From Pezicula radicicola (Eukaryota > Ascomycota > Leotiomycetes > Helotiales > Dermateaceae): a stretch of DNA of 64,000 bases. Made by a program: the position numbers and the translations under genes. The stretch lies in contig PDUO01000009.1 in NCBI GenBank assembly GCA_003008705.1, positions 682,001-746,000 of the forward strand, written 5' to 3'. Each line of letters begins with the position of its first letter. Positions within the stretch are counted from its first letter, which is position 1. The notes beneath the pieces were generated by a model that worked only from the letters and a program-made list of their open reading frames with translations, had not been told where the DNA came from and did no database searches. Below, one piece after another: positions 1-11,387 of the stretch.

Positions 1-152
1 CCTATGACACTGCCATGCCATTTAACGATTTCCTGAACGATGCCATGGTATTGCCCATTTTTGATGGTGGTAATGTTGGCATTCGTAAGAGAGCTTTGCA
101 GAAGCTATTTATGTCTGATAGTTACAAACCCTGGGCCACTTGCTATGATTAA
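1..152 (+). CDS. C-terminal end of an acyl-CoA dehydrogenase-like protein (5' truncated by window edge)
   Basis: The frame entered at base 3 is open to a TAA at 150-152 and gives about 49 residues. It contains MPFNDFLNDA followed by VLPIFDGGNVGIRKR and ends in a short tail with DSYKPWATCYD. From memory, this pattern matches the last helix and tail of fungal acyl-CoA dehydrogenase-like flavoproteins, where an IFDGGN-type motif lies near the FAD/subunit interface. The body of the protein lies outside the window, so neither the catalytic base nor the start can be seen. Next to it are a transporter and a Baeyer-Villiger-type monooxygenase, so it may belong to the same oxidative cassette, but this is inference. 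It could also be an acyl-CoA oxidase relative. Confidence 0.5.
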   Translation, partial: YDTAMPFNDFLNDAMVLPIFDGGNVGIRKRALQKLFMSDSYKPWATCYD

Positions 153-1365
153 GAGTTACAGCAAGAATGCCACTTAACAATGATAGTTCAAACTCCAGCA
201 ACTTCGAAAAAGACTAAGAGGTGTCGATTGGACGTATTGCTAGCATTACAAACTGCAGACATGAGCGGTTAAAATAACCAAAAGTAACCTGAAACTAATT
301 TCAGACTTTCCTAGCACGATTCTGTAGTGTCTCTTGAATAGCGAAATAACTTTTCTCTTGTAAATACGGAAACCATTGAAGCATAATCATACCTAAGACT
401 GACGGTGTTTCCTCCCCGGACGTATTCCAAGGTTCATTCTAAGCGAAAATGACGACTTATAGGCCCCCCCCTTTAGCTTCGCTTAAAATACTCAACCGAG
501 CTATATTGAAGGGGCAAGGTATTTTATCCCTTCATACCTAACTCCTTTTGACTATTCTAAATTTGCCTACTACTTTCGAAAATAAAAGTAATCACAAATA
601 GGAGAACTAAACTCTTAAGTTAAGTGAATTGAGCCTAGTTAAGTATATATTCTTAAATCCTCATATCTTTCTCTCTCCGTACATCTAATAAACAACTCTA
701 ACCCCCTACCCAACACCAGCAACCTAGCGGCCCCAAATAAATCGTATTGGTTTGCATGGACAAACGCTCCGTCTGTACATTGAGCTGTATCTATTGCAGG
801 CCAAATTCCATTCGGATTCGGGTTCATTCTTGTATACATAAATATACAGGAATGTCTCCTGGACGCCTACACAATATTCAGGTCTACATTTGGAGCAGCA
901 TTTCTCTCCCCTCTTTACAAACGTAAAAAAAAGAAAAATAATGACTTTTGCTAGCGAATGACATAGCTAACGTAAAGATCGAAGTATATGTACATGTACA
1001 AGAATATAGGCGATCATTGGGCATATTCAATGCCTGGTTTCCTTTCCTTGGGCTGTGTTCTGTATTCTTTCTTTTCTTTCTTATATAGTAACCTACTTGT
1101 TTCGAACACTGAATTGTGGACTAAACAGCCCTGTGACATTTCCCCTTATTACAAAGAAGCCTATTTCGACACTCTTATTCTACACAGAGTATAATACGCC
1201 TTATCCATAATCTCACTTATGTTAAGATCTTACATACTCAGAACTATTTAAAAACTGGATAGAAATGATTAAACACATCACTAAGGATTTTACAAACTAA
1301 CTGCAATACCAGCATATCTAATACAGCTACGTCTACAAAATTGCCCAATCTCAAACCCACCATCG
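153..1365. other. Intergenic, A+T-rich, no gene seen
   Basis: Between the acyl-CoA dehydrogenase-like stop and the MFS stop there is about 1.2 kb with many stop codons in all frames. A C7-8 run lies near 463-471. The open frames here are short and show no family signal. It is presumably 3' flanking DNA of two genes ending towards each other. Confidence 0.6.
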
Positions 1366-2991
1366 TCACAAAACATATCGAAATCTCGCTTGTTCAAAAT
1401 CAGTAAGGTCCATAAACTCTGTCCCCACAGCACCCTCCCCATCATTCTCTTCATCAATAGCCAAATTCTCCTCAACCAATCTATCCCTTCGTTTATTCTC
1501 CAACATATTAATAATACGGATACAAATCAAAGTACAACCAGCAACACCATACATAATAGCCACGAGAGTCTTGCCAGTCTTATAATCTGGAGCATCGGTA
1601 GAGCGAAATGTTTGCGGACCAATCCAATTACCTGCTCCGTAGGCTAGTATTTGAAGACCGTTTACGGTTGCTTTTTTGGTGTAGCCGAGGGTGTTGTTAC
1701 TTATCATTACCATTACTAAACCCCAAGAGGCGCCAGCTACACTGATGAAATAATATCCGATAAGTAGTGCTCCCTTGGCATGTAGAGGAATCGTAATCAT
1801 CATGATGCCTCCGATCATAGGAATCAGAATAGCAATCAAAGCTGGTAAACTCCGGTCGAGCATCTTGTCTGACATGTAGGTAAAGCCAAGCTTTGCAATA
1901 ATGTCAACAGCTCCACCTGGCATTGATAGTAATAGCGATAGACGATTGTTGAAGCCAAAAGAGTTGATGACAATTGAACCAAAGGTTGTGATGCCGCCAT
2001 TAGGAATATTCATGAGAAGAGAATAGAGGACGTATAGATATGTACGGGGGTCGCGGAAAGCCTCCCTAAACTGTGACCATTTCCACACGCGACTACCGAT
2101 ACCTTGGAAATTCCCCCGGATTCGTTCAACGGCAATGAGCCTCTCGCGATGGTTGAGGAACTTGGCATTTAGTTGGTTGTCGGGCATGAAATATGAGTAT
2201 ACTAGGCCCGTAATTACAGTGAGAAGACCGAGGATCAGGAATAGAATCTGCCAGCTCGCAATAGCGGCATCTGTAATTCCCGAAAGCCCGTATGCTACAG
2301 GTGACATGATTAAGGTTGCTACACCATTGCAGCACAGCCAATATCCCATACGACGTGCTTGCTCGTTCTTCTTGAACCACATTGATGTGAACAAGACAAA
2401 TGCAGGAGTGACGGTCGCCTCTAGCGCTCCTAGAAAGAATCGTACTGTGAGGAGACCGGCGTAGTTGTGCACTGCGGCATGGCAAGTGAGAACCACTCCC
2501 CAGAAAAGAACATTGGCGGCAGTATATTTTCCAAGGGGTAATTTACGTATGAGGTATGTAGTTGGAAACCTGCAATATGTCAGTATATGCACCAACCACG
2601 CATATGATGGAATTGGAATTTGGACCTACTCCCATGCAATATATCCAGCGTAGAAAATACTGGAAGCCCAACTGTATTGTTGGGAATTGGGATCCAGATG
2701 AGTATCAGTTCGAATTCCCATCAGCGAAGCATAGTTAAGGGTCGTCTTATCCGCAAATTGAATCATGTAAACCCAGCAAAGAAGGGGAAGTATATGCCAA
2801 TCGATCTTGGACAGGACGTTTGCTTCCTCCTCGACTGAAAATTCAACAACCTCTCCTTGAGTCGCCTCATAAGCTGGATCGGCTGTCGGGAGCTCCTTGA
2901 CTATATCGACAGAGTCGTCAGTCATTTGTGACTGCTGAATATTGTCCAAATTACCGGCGACATGATCTTTCTCGGCTGATTCCATTGGCAT
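1366..2991 (-). CDS. MFS transporter, Dal5/allantoate-permease type (anion:cation symporter family)
   Basis: Two exons (2991-2630 and 2569-1366) join across a 60-bp GTAGGT..CAG intron and give 521 residues, usual for this family. The start is the ATG at 2991, followed by an acidic N-terminus of about 70 residues. The core has the family signatures: DKTTLNYASLMGIR at TM1, and the junction WEFPTTYLIRKLPLGKY, which matches the WEYPTNYLLQRLP element after TM2 of Dal5 relatives. RFFLGALEATVTPAFV, a motif-C-like region, follows, and about 12 hydrophobic segments are present. Known members take up allantoate, ureidosuccinate, nicotinate, biotin or other organic anions at the plasma membrane, but the substrate cannot be read here. 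It is divergent from the flavin monooxygenase at 3627, so shared control and uptake of that enzyme's substrate are plausible. Confidence 0.9.
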
Positions 2992-3626
2992 TGCGAGATG
3001 TTTTCAATCAAGATTGCTCAATAGACTGGACTACCAAAGATGGGGGTGAAGAATAAGGGTACTATTGAATCATAGACTCGAATATGTGATTTTCACGCAT
3101 GACTATATACTCTACGGTTTTGTAATGAGAATATCCTAAAGAACTCTCGATTGGACCTCTTGGTTATTATGATAGCAATCTGAGTAGAGTGGGGGTTGTG
3201 GAGGTGGTGGTGGTGTGTTGTGGGGCACCACACACCCGTACAAGCGAGAAAGCAAGGCCAACCACCACAACCTCCTGAACCCCCTATCCCATATTCTTGT
3301 AAGGGATAAGCGAGTAGCAAAGCTAAGAGATCTACAGACTGGGGTAGCCCAGTAAGAAGCCTTGTGGAGCACCACTTGATGGAAGCTATTCTTTTGGGCG
3401 CGTTCCTTGTACCGTCTAACTATGGAGCGTCGCCAGTATCCAAGAAAGTAATAGAATGAGTGAGGAAAGATTAATGAAAAGACCTGCATGAGTGGAAAAC
3501 ATAAAGTACGCGGATTTTGCTGTTCTGCACATATTAGTTGCATTTCATCTCTTCTTTCATTTTGCTCAACCCCATTCCTCAACTTTTCAAAGGTCCAGTC
3601 CGAAATTTTGCCATAACCAGATAATC
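2992..3626. promoter_or_regulatory. Divergent intergenic region between MFS transporter and BVMO
   Basis: 635 bp separate the two start codons. It contains a G/T-rich low-complexity patch (about 3188-3235) with GGTGGTGGTGG and the self-complementary GTGGGGCACCACAC. No coding potential is credible. It is assigned as a bidirectional promoter from gene orientation only; I see no proven operator. Confidence 0.45.
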
Positions 3627-6004
3627 ATGGCCGCCCCAAATGTTGGCGATCCTGTAGAACCAGTTGTGTTGGAACATGTGGCGAAACAATCTGAGGATAT
3701 CCCTCAATGTCTACCGATCGATCTAAAAGCCATGAATAATAGTCATGAGAATATAGCCACCAATGGCATTCCACCTTCACCACCAGAATCAATTTTGCAA
3801 GGGAAACAACCATACACTGTCTTGGAGGAGCCCAATAGAGTAGGCAAAAAAATCAAAGTCATCACCATTGGTGCTGGTGCAAGCGCGCTCAACTTTGCGC
3901 ATGACATCGACACACATCCCTTGGACATCGAGCTGGTTATGTATGAGAAAAATCCCGAAATTGGAGGAACGTGGTTTGAAAACAGGTACCCGGGGTGTGG
4001 TTCGTAAATCCGGTCCATTTTTGTCCTACTGTTGCTTGTCTCGGGTTCTGTAACATTTCTCGACAATTTCTGTGCTCCCGAGACATGCCTCGCTACTTAT
4101 AAATTATGTCGTAGTTATCCTTAAACCTTCTAACAGAGGCACTGCTAATACCGAAGTCCTGAATAGCTTGCGACATTCCGTCGGTGGTTTACCAGTTGTC
4201 TTGGGCGCCATCAGCAGAATGGAGTTCATAGTGAGTAGCTACGCCTTTGTTAATGGATGAAAGTATGCTGAGAATACCACCTCGCTGCTAGTTATTCTAC
4301 AGCTCCTGAGATCCTCGCATATTTCAAGAATCTTGCCGAGAAGAATAATCTTATGAAATACGTACGGCTCAGCCATAAAGTTGTCGGCGCTTTTTGGCAG
4401 GAAGAGCAGAAAGAGTGGCTTATTAAAATCCAACGAGGTGACAATCCGGAAGACGTCTTCGAAGATAGATGCAACATCTTAGTCAATGCGAGCGGAGTCT
4501 TGAAGTATGCTTTCTGTTTTAGACCTCGTGGACTTGTGCGCTGAACTCTACGTGCACAGTAAATGGAAGTGGCCAAATATCCAAGGCCGTGAAAGTTTCA
4601 AAGGTCCAATGCTCCACAGCGCAAACTGGGACAACAGTATTTCTCTCGAAGGCAAAACGGTTGCAGTGATCGGGTCTGGATCTTCTGCAGTGCAGATCGT
4701 ACCGAACATACGGCCCAGTAGGTGCATATGGATGAAAAGACTCCAAAATACTTCTAACTCTCAACAGTCGTCAAACAATTAAAATGCTTCATCCGCAGTG
4801 CATCGTGGGTGACAGCTGGATTTGGTTCAAGTTTTGCGGGTAAAGATGGGGGAAATTTCAAATGTTAGCTACTTAACAATTTCAGCTGTGTGTATTCCGG
4901 TGTACTGACAAAATGATAGACACCGAAGCTCAGAAGAAGATTCTAGCTGAGGATCCGGATATGTCTTTGAGGTATCGTAAGAACATTGAGTCGGAAATCA
5001 GCTCCCGTTTCCGATTCATCCTGAATGGTTCGCCTGAACAAGCAAATGCACGAGCGGTATGGAACACTGGCCGGTAACGTCTCAGAATAACCTACTAACC
5101 GCGCTACAGTTTGCGGAAGCAGAGATGAGGAGAAAGCTGGCCCTAAAGCCAGAAATTGCTGAGGCCATCGTACCTAAGGATTTTGCTGTTGGCTGTCGTC
5201 GCCCAACACCTGGAAATGGTTATCTTGAAGCATTATGCGAGGAAAACGTAGACGTAGTGTTCAGTGAAATTGCGGAGATTACCGCTGATGGAATCAAGAC
5301 GAACGACGGCAAAGAGCATAAGGTAGATATCATTGTGTGCGCTACAGGATTCGACGTTAGCTGGAGACCATACTATCCCACGATTGGACGCGGCGGAAGG
5401 AGTTTAAGTGAGGAGTGGAAAGATGTGCCCAGCACATACCTTTCAATCACTGTCCCGCACTTTCCAAATTACCTGAGTAAGTGTCCTAGGAAAGCACTTT
5501 GCATGCTAGCCAAAGTTATCTAACAGACAAATAGTTTTCAATGGTCCCTTTGGACCCTATGGGCATGGCAGCTTCCTTCCAATCACGGAGGTCCTCTCCA
5601 AACATTTTATGCAAATGATTGAAAAGATGGCGTACGAAGATGTTACATCGTTTGAGCCTAAGGAAGAAGCAGTTGCCGACTTTGCAGAGCATAGAAGAAC
5701 ATTCATTCCGCGAACAGCGTGGAGTTCTCCATGTAGATCTTGGTTCAAACAAGGAACCACGGACGGTGAGGTGATGATGTGGCCAGGCTCAAGAATCCAT
5801 TTCTTCGAGAACATGCTCCGACCTCGCTGGGAAGACTATGAGCTCCAGACAGCACATAGAAATCGCTTTCGCTATCTCGGAAATGGATTTTCGGCAAGAG
5901 AATTCGATGGTCGAGACCTTAGCTGGTACCTCGGATTGCTGGAGGGGAAGGACGAGCAAGTGGTATTCAAGAAAGAAGATATCAGAGAACTGCTAGATTT
6001 GTAG
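3627..6004 (+). CDS. Flavin-dependent Baeyer-Villiger-type monooxygenase
   Basis: Eight exons (3627-3999, 4167-4230, 4292-4504, 4560-4717, 4768-4863, 4920-5056, 5110-5476, 5535-6004) sum to 1878 nt and give 625 residues with consistent phases. The first Rossmann motif is GAGASALNFA near residue 80, followed by IGGTWFENRYPG, which is rebuilt across intron 1 into RYPGCACDIPS. The BVMO fingerprint appears as FKGPMLHSANWD, the second dinucleotide motif as GSGSSAVQIVP, and the late ATGFD motif as CATGFDVSWRPYYP. Family members use NADPH and O2 to insert oxygen next to a ketone, or hydroxylate substrates in polyketide and other secondary pathways (StcW-like). The ATG at 3627 has a good context and no upstream ATG is needed. 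Intron 1 is long (167 bp). Neighbours are a transporter and a C2H2 regulator. Confidence 0.92.
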
Positions 6005-6305
6005 AAGAAATGCGATCTTTGATATTTGACACATGATGTATAGCATATTGCACACTTGAGATGATACTTTGCTTTGCCAATTGCTAATGACACGAAAGAA
6101 GATGTGTTGAAGATAAAACCAAAGAACCGACGGGGTTGACCTCGGACTTCGTATCTGGAATTCACGTGACTGAGCTACGAGTACTTCCCCGCGAAAACGA
6201 AATAACGAATGAAAGCACCCCGCAGGAAGAAGCTACTCCAAGCTAATTATATTTGTCCATCGTTGGGATATACTGGGCTTGTAACAGTAATGCCACCACC
6301 ATACG

Positions 6306-8758
6306 ATGCCTCCAGCACGGCCGTTCTCGTGCCTTGAGTGCTCTCGAGCCTTCACGAGAAATGTATGCAACTCTCCTCCATTCGTTTCCCACAATTGTGA
6401 CTGACCCTACACAGGAAAATCTTGAACGACACAAACGAACTCGTATGCCTGCCTGCCTGTCTGCCTGCCTTTGATATCTCCAGTTCGCCGAAAGGCCTCG
6501 ATACTAACCTACGAAAGACCACGATGGCGCGAACATCCCTCGTTTTGAATGCCACAAGTGCCATGCACAGTTCGCGAGGAAGTAAATGCATCCGCGTTAT
6601 TCTACGTTGAAGGACCGGGCTTACATCTCATGCAGAGATGTCTGCAAACGACACAGTGCCAATTGCGCGAACCGTCCAGTTCTCTCGCCTGTTGAAGGAC
6701 AAGCTCCATCAAAGACAACCGCTGAAAAGCAGGTCGTATCTGCTGGGGCCGAGGACAGCATCAACATGAACGGCATACAGGACGATGGTTTTACAATACA
6801 TATGGAGGACATAAACAGACAATTCGAGTGGCCTGTAGATACAGATGGAGTTTTCGGTCCTTCTGGTTGGCCAAGTCCAGCCAGTGATGCTCACAAGTCA
6901 GTGCTTCTATTCCTTGCGGAGCAAGTGGCCTCTTCAAAGTTGTATGTGATATTGATGAATCGCATGGTACAGTCTTCCAGCTGAGGTTACGACCGTACAT
7001 GTTCAGTCTTATATCGCCCATTTCCATCCATCACTGCCGATTCTGCACCTCCCAACAATAAGAACTCAATCGCTGCCGCCAATACTATCTAAAGTCATAG
7101 TGGCTATTGGCTGTTTGTATTCGAGCAAAGGTCGTTCGCGTGATAGTGATGCTGAAGCCCGTCTCAGTCAAGATCTCTGGCAGAGTGGATGTTCAGAATT
7201 GGAAACCTTTGTGTGCATAGCTCACTCCTTTTGGACAGGATCTTTAATTAACAAAACCTCTGTGTAGGTAAAAGGAAATCGCCGAAGACTAAGGACTACA
7301 TGGGTTCTTCAAAGCTGGATTCTCTATATTGTGTATGGCACATTTACGGGTGACGAAAAGCGGATAACAAAAGCACGGAGAATGTATCGCTTTATGACTG
7401 ATGTAAGTACAATCTGTTGATGAGCTTCTGAATACGTCCTTATTACCCATCAGGCTATCCGAGAATTTGAAATGCTTCATAAAAAGTCCATCTTCCCGCC
7501 AGGGTCTACTTGGGATGCGGATCTGGGGTTGTCAATACCTTCAGCTGAAGTTCATCGAAGGTGGCAGCTATTCATCGACCAAGAGTCTGTAAAATTGTCT
7601 CTGTATGCTTTCTATTACCTGGACTATCATCTCTTTGCATCTTTCAATATGCGACCAATGGTCTCATCCATCGAATTTGAGTGGGACATTCCTCTAGCAG
7701 CCTCGTTATGGGAGGCTGAATCCGCGTCAGAGTGGTGGCATACAATACTCCAAAGACAACTTCATCTTGAATCGAGTCGCAATGATCTATCCATTTTAGA
7801 TGACGAGGCACAAGTTAAGTCTGTTATGGCTGCTACCCAGTTCCTACTGTCAAAAACGGCATCGCCGAGGCTTTTACTGGCCCTTGCCTCGTCACCTTTT
7901 GCAACTTTATGTATCGTGGCCAATATCGAAAATCTTGTGCGAGACTTTACAAGATGCTACTATCAGCTTCCGCCGGCATTAGCTGATCCGTCGCCTTTTC
8001 ATGTTCTTACACAAGTCCAGAATGCACAAGTGTCAACTGCGTTGGTGCTCATATTATCTATCGTCACCGACAATGTATGTGTCTCGTGTGATAGTAAGTG
8101 TACATCGTTGTGGCATGCAGTAAGAATGGGCTGTCTTTCTATCAGGATCAGTCTCTGTAAGCCCGATGATCTTTTAGTTGGTGGCATCATTGAAGGGAAT
8201 CCAGCGGCAGGCTTAGCTACAAGCGTCCACTTGAGTCTAGGGAACCATGTTTCGACACGAAGATCAGGCTCAAATCGTCAGCGTCGAAAGCCCATAGCTG
8301 AAGATGGCTTTGTCGCTATCCTAGATGATATGCTCCAGGGCATGCACGAAATGGGGACCGCTACCATACCACAACCGTGGGAGGCGCCCTGGACTACCAT
8401 ACAAGGATTCAAGATCCTAATAATTCTGTGGCAAGCCCTCCGATTCAGTATAGCAGAGCTCCAGAGCCAAGACGCTCCGACTCCTAGCCTGGACAAGTAT
8501 ACCAAAATCTATGACCCAGCAAGAACAGTGGTACATGCCATAATCACAGCTCTAGATATCTACGATCCAGAGGAACAACATATATCCCATGAATCCCTAT
8601 CGACTTTGGAAGGCCTCGATGAGGTTGATGACTTGGAAACTCAATTTATAAACTGGATGACGAAGGTTTGTGATCGGAGGGATGTGTGGAATATTGGACA
8701 TGATATGGGACGGCTCTTGGATGAGATACGTTCTATGGAAGTATCATCTAGCAATTGA
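6306..8758 (+). CDS. C2H2 zinc-finger transcription factor with fungal-specific (Fungal_trans) domain
   Basis: The N-terminus is split over small exons: 6306-6362, 6415-6442, 6518-6581, 6636-, then -7210, 7268-7402, 7454-8758. Joining them creates CLECSRAFTRNENLERHKRTH (C-x2-C-x12-H-x3-H) and then CHKCHAQFARKDVCKRH with a final SANC, a C2HC-like second finger. This tandem pair is typical of fungal C2H2 activators that also carry the Zn2Cys6-type middle homology region. That region starts at VQSYIAHFHPSLPILHLPT and continues through TGDEKRITKARRMYRF and PPGSTWDADLG. The protein has about 695-710 residues. The intron near 6942 is uncertain: GTATGT..CAG at 6942-6972 gives only 31 bp, whereas a GTCAGT site at 6897 gives 76 bp; both keep the frame. 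It lies 300 bp after the monooxygenase, in the same direction, and may regulate it. Confidence 0.88.
6443..6473. repeat. CCTG tetranucleotide tract inside intron 2 of the C2H2 gene
   Basis: A run of TGCC/TGTC units (CTGCCTGCCTGTCTGCCTGCC) starts right after the 5' splice site of the intron 6443-6517. It is a short, imperfect microsatellite and probably length-variable. Confidence 0.8.
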
Positions 8759-9934
8759 ATGTGATTAACCTAGTGTATAGAGGAAACCATCCGTTTTATT
8801 GCAATTGTGCCGGAGGAGGAAGTGCTTGAATATCCGTTCATTCTTATTCAGAAGGATGGGCTCCAGATCAGTCTGAAATACGTATAAATGGACAAAAGTC
8901 TCACTGATATCCTCTCCTTGGTTAGCAAGCGAAGCATTTACTACCCCTTGTAATGACGATACAAACTTTGCCGTACATATACATAAGATAATATCAATCA
9001 CTGCTGATGTCTTCACTATAAAACCAACTTGAAACTGAATAAAAGATCATGACTACCACTCAGTAAACAAAGTAAAGGAACTCTAATATCACGTACCTAT
9101 ACATAGCTATAACTCAAGGCACAGATAAATACCTATCCCTTTGTGTGTCTTACGGCCCTCTAGACAGGGATTCGGCACCCCGAGAATTCTACCACCAAAA
9201 ATATATATGTATTTTACCGTGCACGTCCCGGGATATACAGTAGGTAGAGGGCCGTGAGACACACAAAGGAATATACCTATATAAAAAAAAGAGTACAAAA
9301 CTCAGACAGAGGATTCAACACGTCCATAAAGTAAAGGGATAGAAAACTACCTACCTTACAACAAAGAAAAATAATAACAACAAATGCAGTGTACAAGAAA
9401 GATATTGTATTGTATTCTAGGTACACAAAAAAATAAAATAAGCGAGGAATCTTGTTATTTTAGCGAGGTAATGAAAGGAGGGACAGTCATGTGATTGTTC
9501 TTAGGGCACTCCCGTCCCATTAAGATTCTGGGAGTTTAATAACATTTCTTACCTATCCGAAATTAACTTCTGTGTATTAAAGATTGTATGATTAAAATAA
9601 CGCCTCTAAACTATGCTGAATATTAAATAAGGAATAGCTAGCACCTATTTAGATATATTAGAGACGATGATGAATGCTACAAAAATCAATTGTGTTCAAA
9701 GGAGAGACGAACGGTGTTATCACTCTCTGCATAGTAAGAGGGTAGAGTATGTTCAGAATCTCCTCGTTCTGAACAGTAATATTAGAATGCAAATGTTGCC
9801 ATATTTGAGGATGTAAGCAAATTATAATACAGTCATTTCCGCCGAAGTCATCCGCGCCCAACACCAAACAGATCATTAAGATTATCATAATTCGTTTCCA
9901 TTCCTCTTGTTCCCATTAATTCAGAACGCATTAC
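8759..9934. other. Intergenic region with an inverted-repeat element
   Basis: 1.2 kb lie between two gene ends (C2H2 regulator + and RGS protein -). It is A+T-rich with A-tracts at 9280-9295 and 9425-9440. No credible gene is present. The only structured element is the inverted repeat at 9134-9273. Confidence 0.6.
9134..9273. repeat. Inverted repeat, 29-bp arms, possible MITE or hairpin element
   Basis: The left arm (9134-9162) and the reverse complement of the right arm (9245-9273) agree at 27 of 29 positions. The shared core includes CCTTTGTGTGTCT and ACGGCCCTCTA. The arms enclose an 82-bp spacer with no open frame. Size and arm length fit a miniature inverted-repeat element or a relic of one. 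Target-site duplication is not clear, so the class is unknown. Confidence 0.7.
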
Positions 9935-11387
9935 TCATCTCCAGATAGGCAATAGCAAGAAAATCACCTCCATTATCGTGGCAAACAACATTCCACCTAC
10001 AATACTTTGCGCTACAATTTTATACTGCAGCACCCTCAAGTTATCATCTTTGACCCTGATTTTCCTGTCAAATATCATAAGCTGAGAAAAAAATCTGGTT
10101 AGTTTTGGTCTGGGTGATGAAGATGTGACTGATGTAGCGTCCTCCAACTTCTCCCACGGCAGCGGCTGTCTTCTGGCAAATAGAAGGAGGAAAAAGCAAC
10201 TTCCTCTTAGTCCGGAGAGGATGAGTCCTATGCCGATTGCCCACATTGGCCAAGCTGCCAAACCACGCCAACGAGATGCTTGACGAAATGAAGGCGAGGC
10301 AAATGCAAGGAGCAGCATGCAGAGGACTCCAGCGATAGTGAGGACAATTCCAAGACCTGTAGCCATGCAAAGTGTTTCAAAAGTTCCATTTCCAACGCCG
10401 AGCCGGATAAAATTCCTGTGGGAGCAAAATCGGAGAAGTAGATAGCAGTGGTCGGCGATTGGCTTGAGATGGTGAGGTGACGTGGAGGTTGTAATTGCTT
10501 GAAGAGCCTTTTCCCGCATGGAGCAAGGAATATTTAGCTCGCTTGGTGAGCCAGGTTGGAGATAGAAGTTTGCGATATTCTTAAGCTCAGCTTTTCTTGA
10601 GTCGAGCACCTTAGCGGCTTCACCCAGTGGTCCTTCTTTATCACCGCCAAGACTGTCCGCACCTTTGGAGCGGAAAATACTAGCAAAAGTGAAAGAGATG
10701 GTTGAGTTGCGCTCTTCAATAAGCTTTTTACCTGAACACGGGCCATTCGCATCACTGAGAGTGACAATTGGCCCAGCTGTTAAATGACAGTTAGTATGCA
10801 GATTTGACCAAACGGTGAAATCAAGTAAAAAATACCTTTCTCAACGTCGAGAATCCATTGCCGACTTCCCATTGAGCCCGAGCTACCAGGAGGGGTCTGG
10901 TCGTGTGCTTCTCCGATGCTACCTGCCCAAGACGATGGGGTGGCACCGGCAATCGGATATGTGCTCGCAGTATAACAAGCTTCATATTCTTGGAACCTAT
11001 TCGAAGCGAGAGGGCATCAGAAACGCCGCGATATATATGCGCCAATTGGTTGGGATTACATACCATAAGTAAAATTCCAAGTTTTCCGGTGAGTATTCGA
11101 TATACTTGAGATACATATAGAAATCATGCAATGACATAGGACTACCTGTGACTAGTGTGAGGAAACTAGGCAACTCGTCGTCTCTGAAGGAACGTACATG
11201 TCTGGTTCTGAAGGATTCTGTCCAGGCTCAGCTGTGAAGGAATATCTGTACTGTCTTGCCTACGCAAGTCGAGACTCGGCCGAGGAGTTGATATGGGTGA
11301 CCGAGCCTTGTCTTTGAGATTGTTTGCAAATTGTTTAATATCAACGTATGACGGCTTTTTGTACCATTTTATCCACGATGGCGGCAT
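9935..11387 (-). CDS. RGS-domain membrane protein, Rax1-like
   Basis: Four exons (11387-11198, 11145-11064, 10996-10836, 10776-9935) sum to 1275 nt and give 424 residues. The N-terminus MPPSWIKWYKKPSYVDI leads into an RGS-like fold: LSLDRILQNQTCSPMSL, then YMYLKYIEYSPENLEFYLW, rebuilt across two introns. The second half of the RGS region resumes near FYLQPGSPSELNIPCSMREK and reaches HHLKPIADHCYLLL. Three hydrophobic segments follow (LGIVLTIAGVLCMLLLAF, WPMWAIGIGLILSGL and a C-terminal VGGMLFATIMEVIFLLLP). RGS plus C-terminal membrane helices is the layout of Rax1/RaxA, which marks polarity sites in yeast; other fungal RGS-TM proteins are possible. A Ser/Gly-rich insert (about residues 115-135) is odd for a canonical RGS box. 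Confidence 0.82.

Noticed and set aside
3136..3582. 148-codon minus-strand frame in the MFS/BVMO intergenic region
   Set aside because: Low-complexity His/Pro content from the GGT repeat and no family match; it overlaps the BVMO leader.
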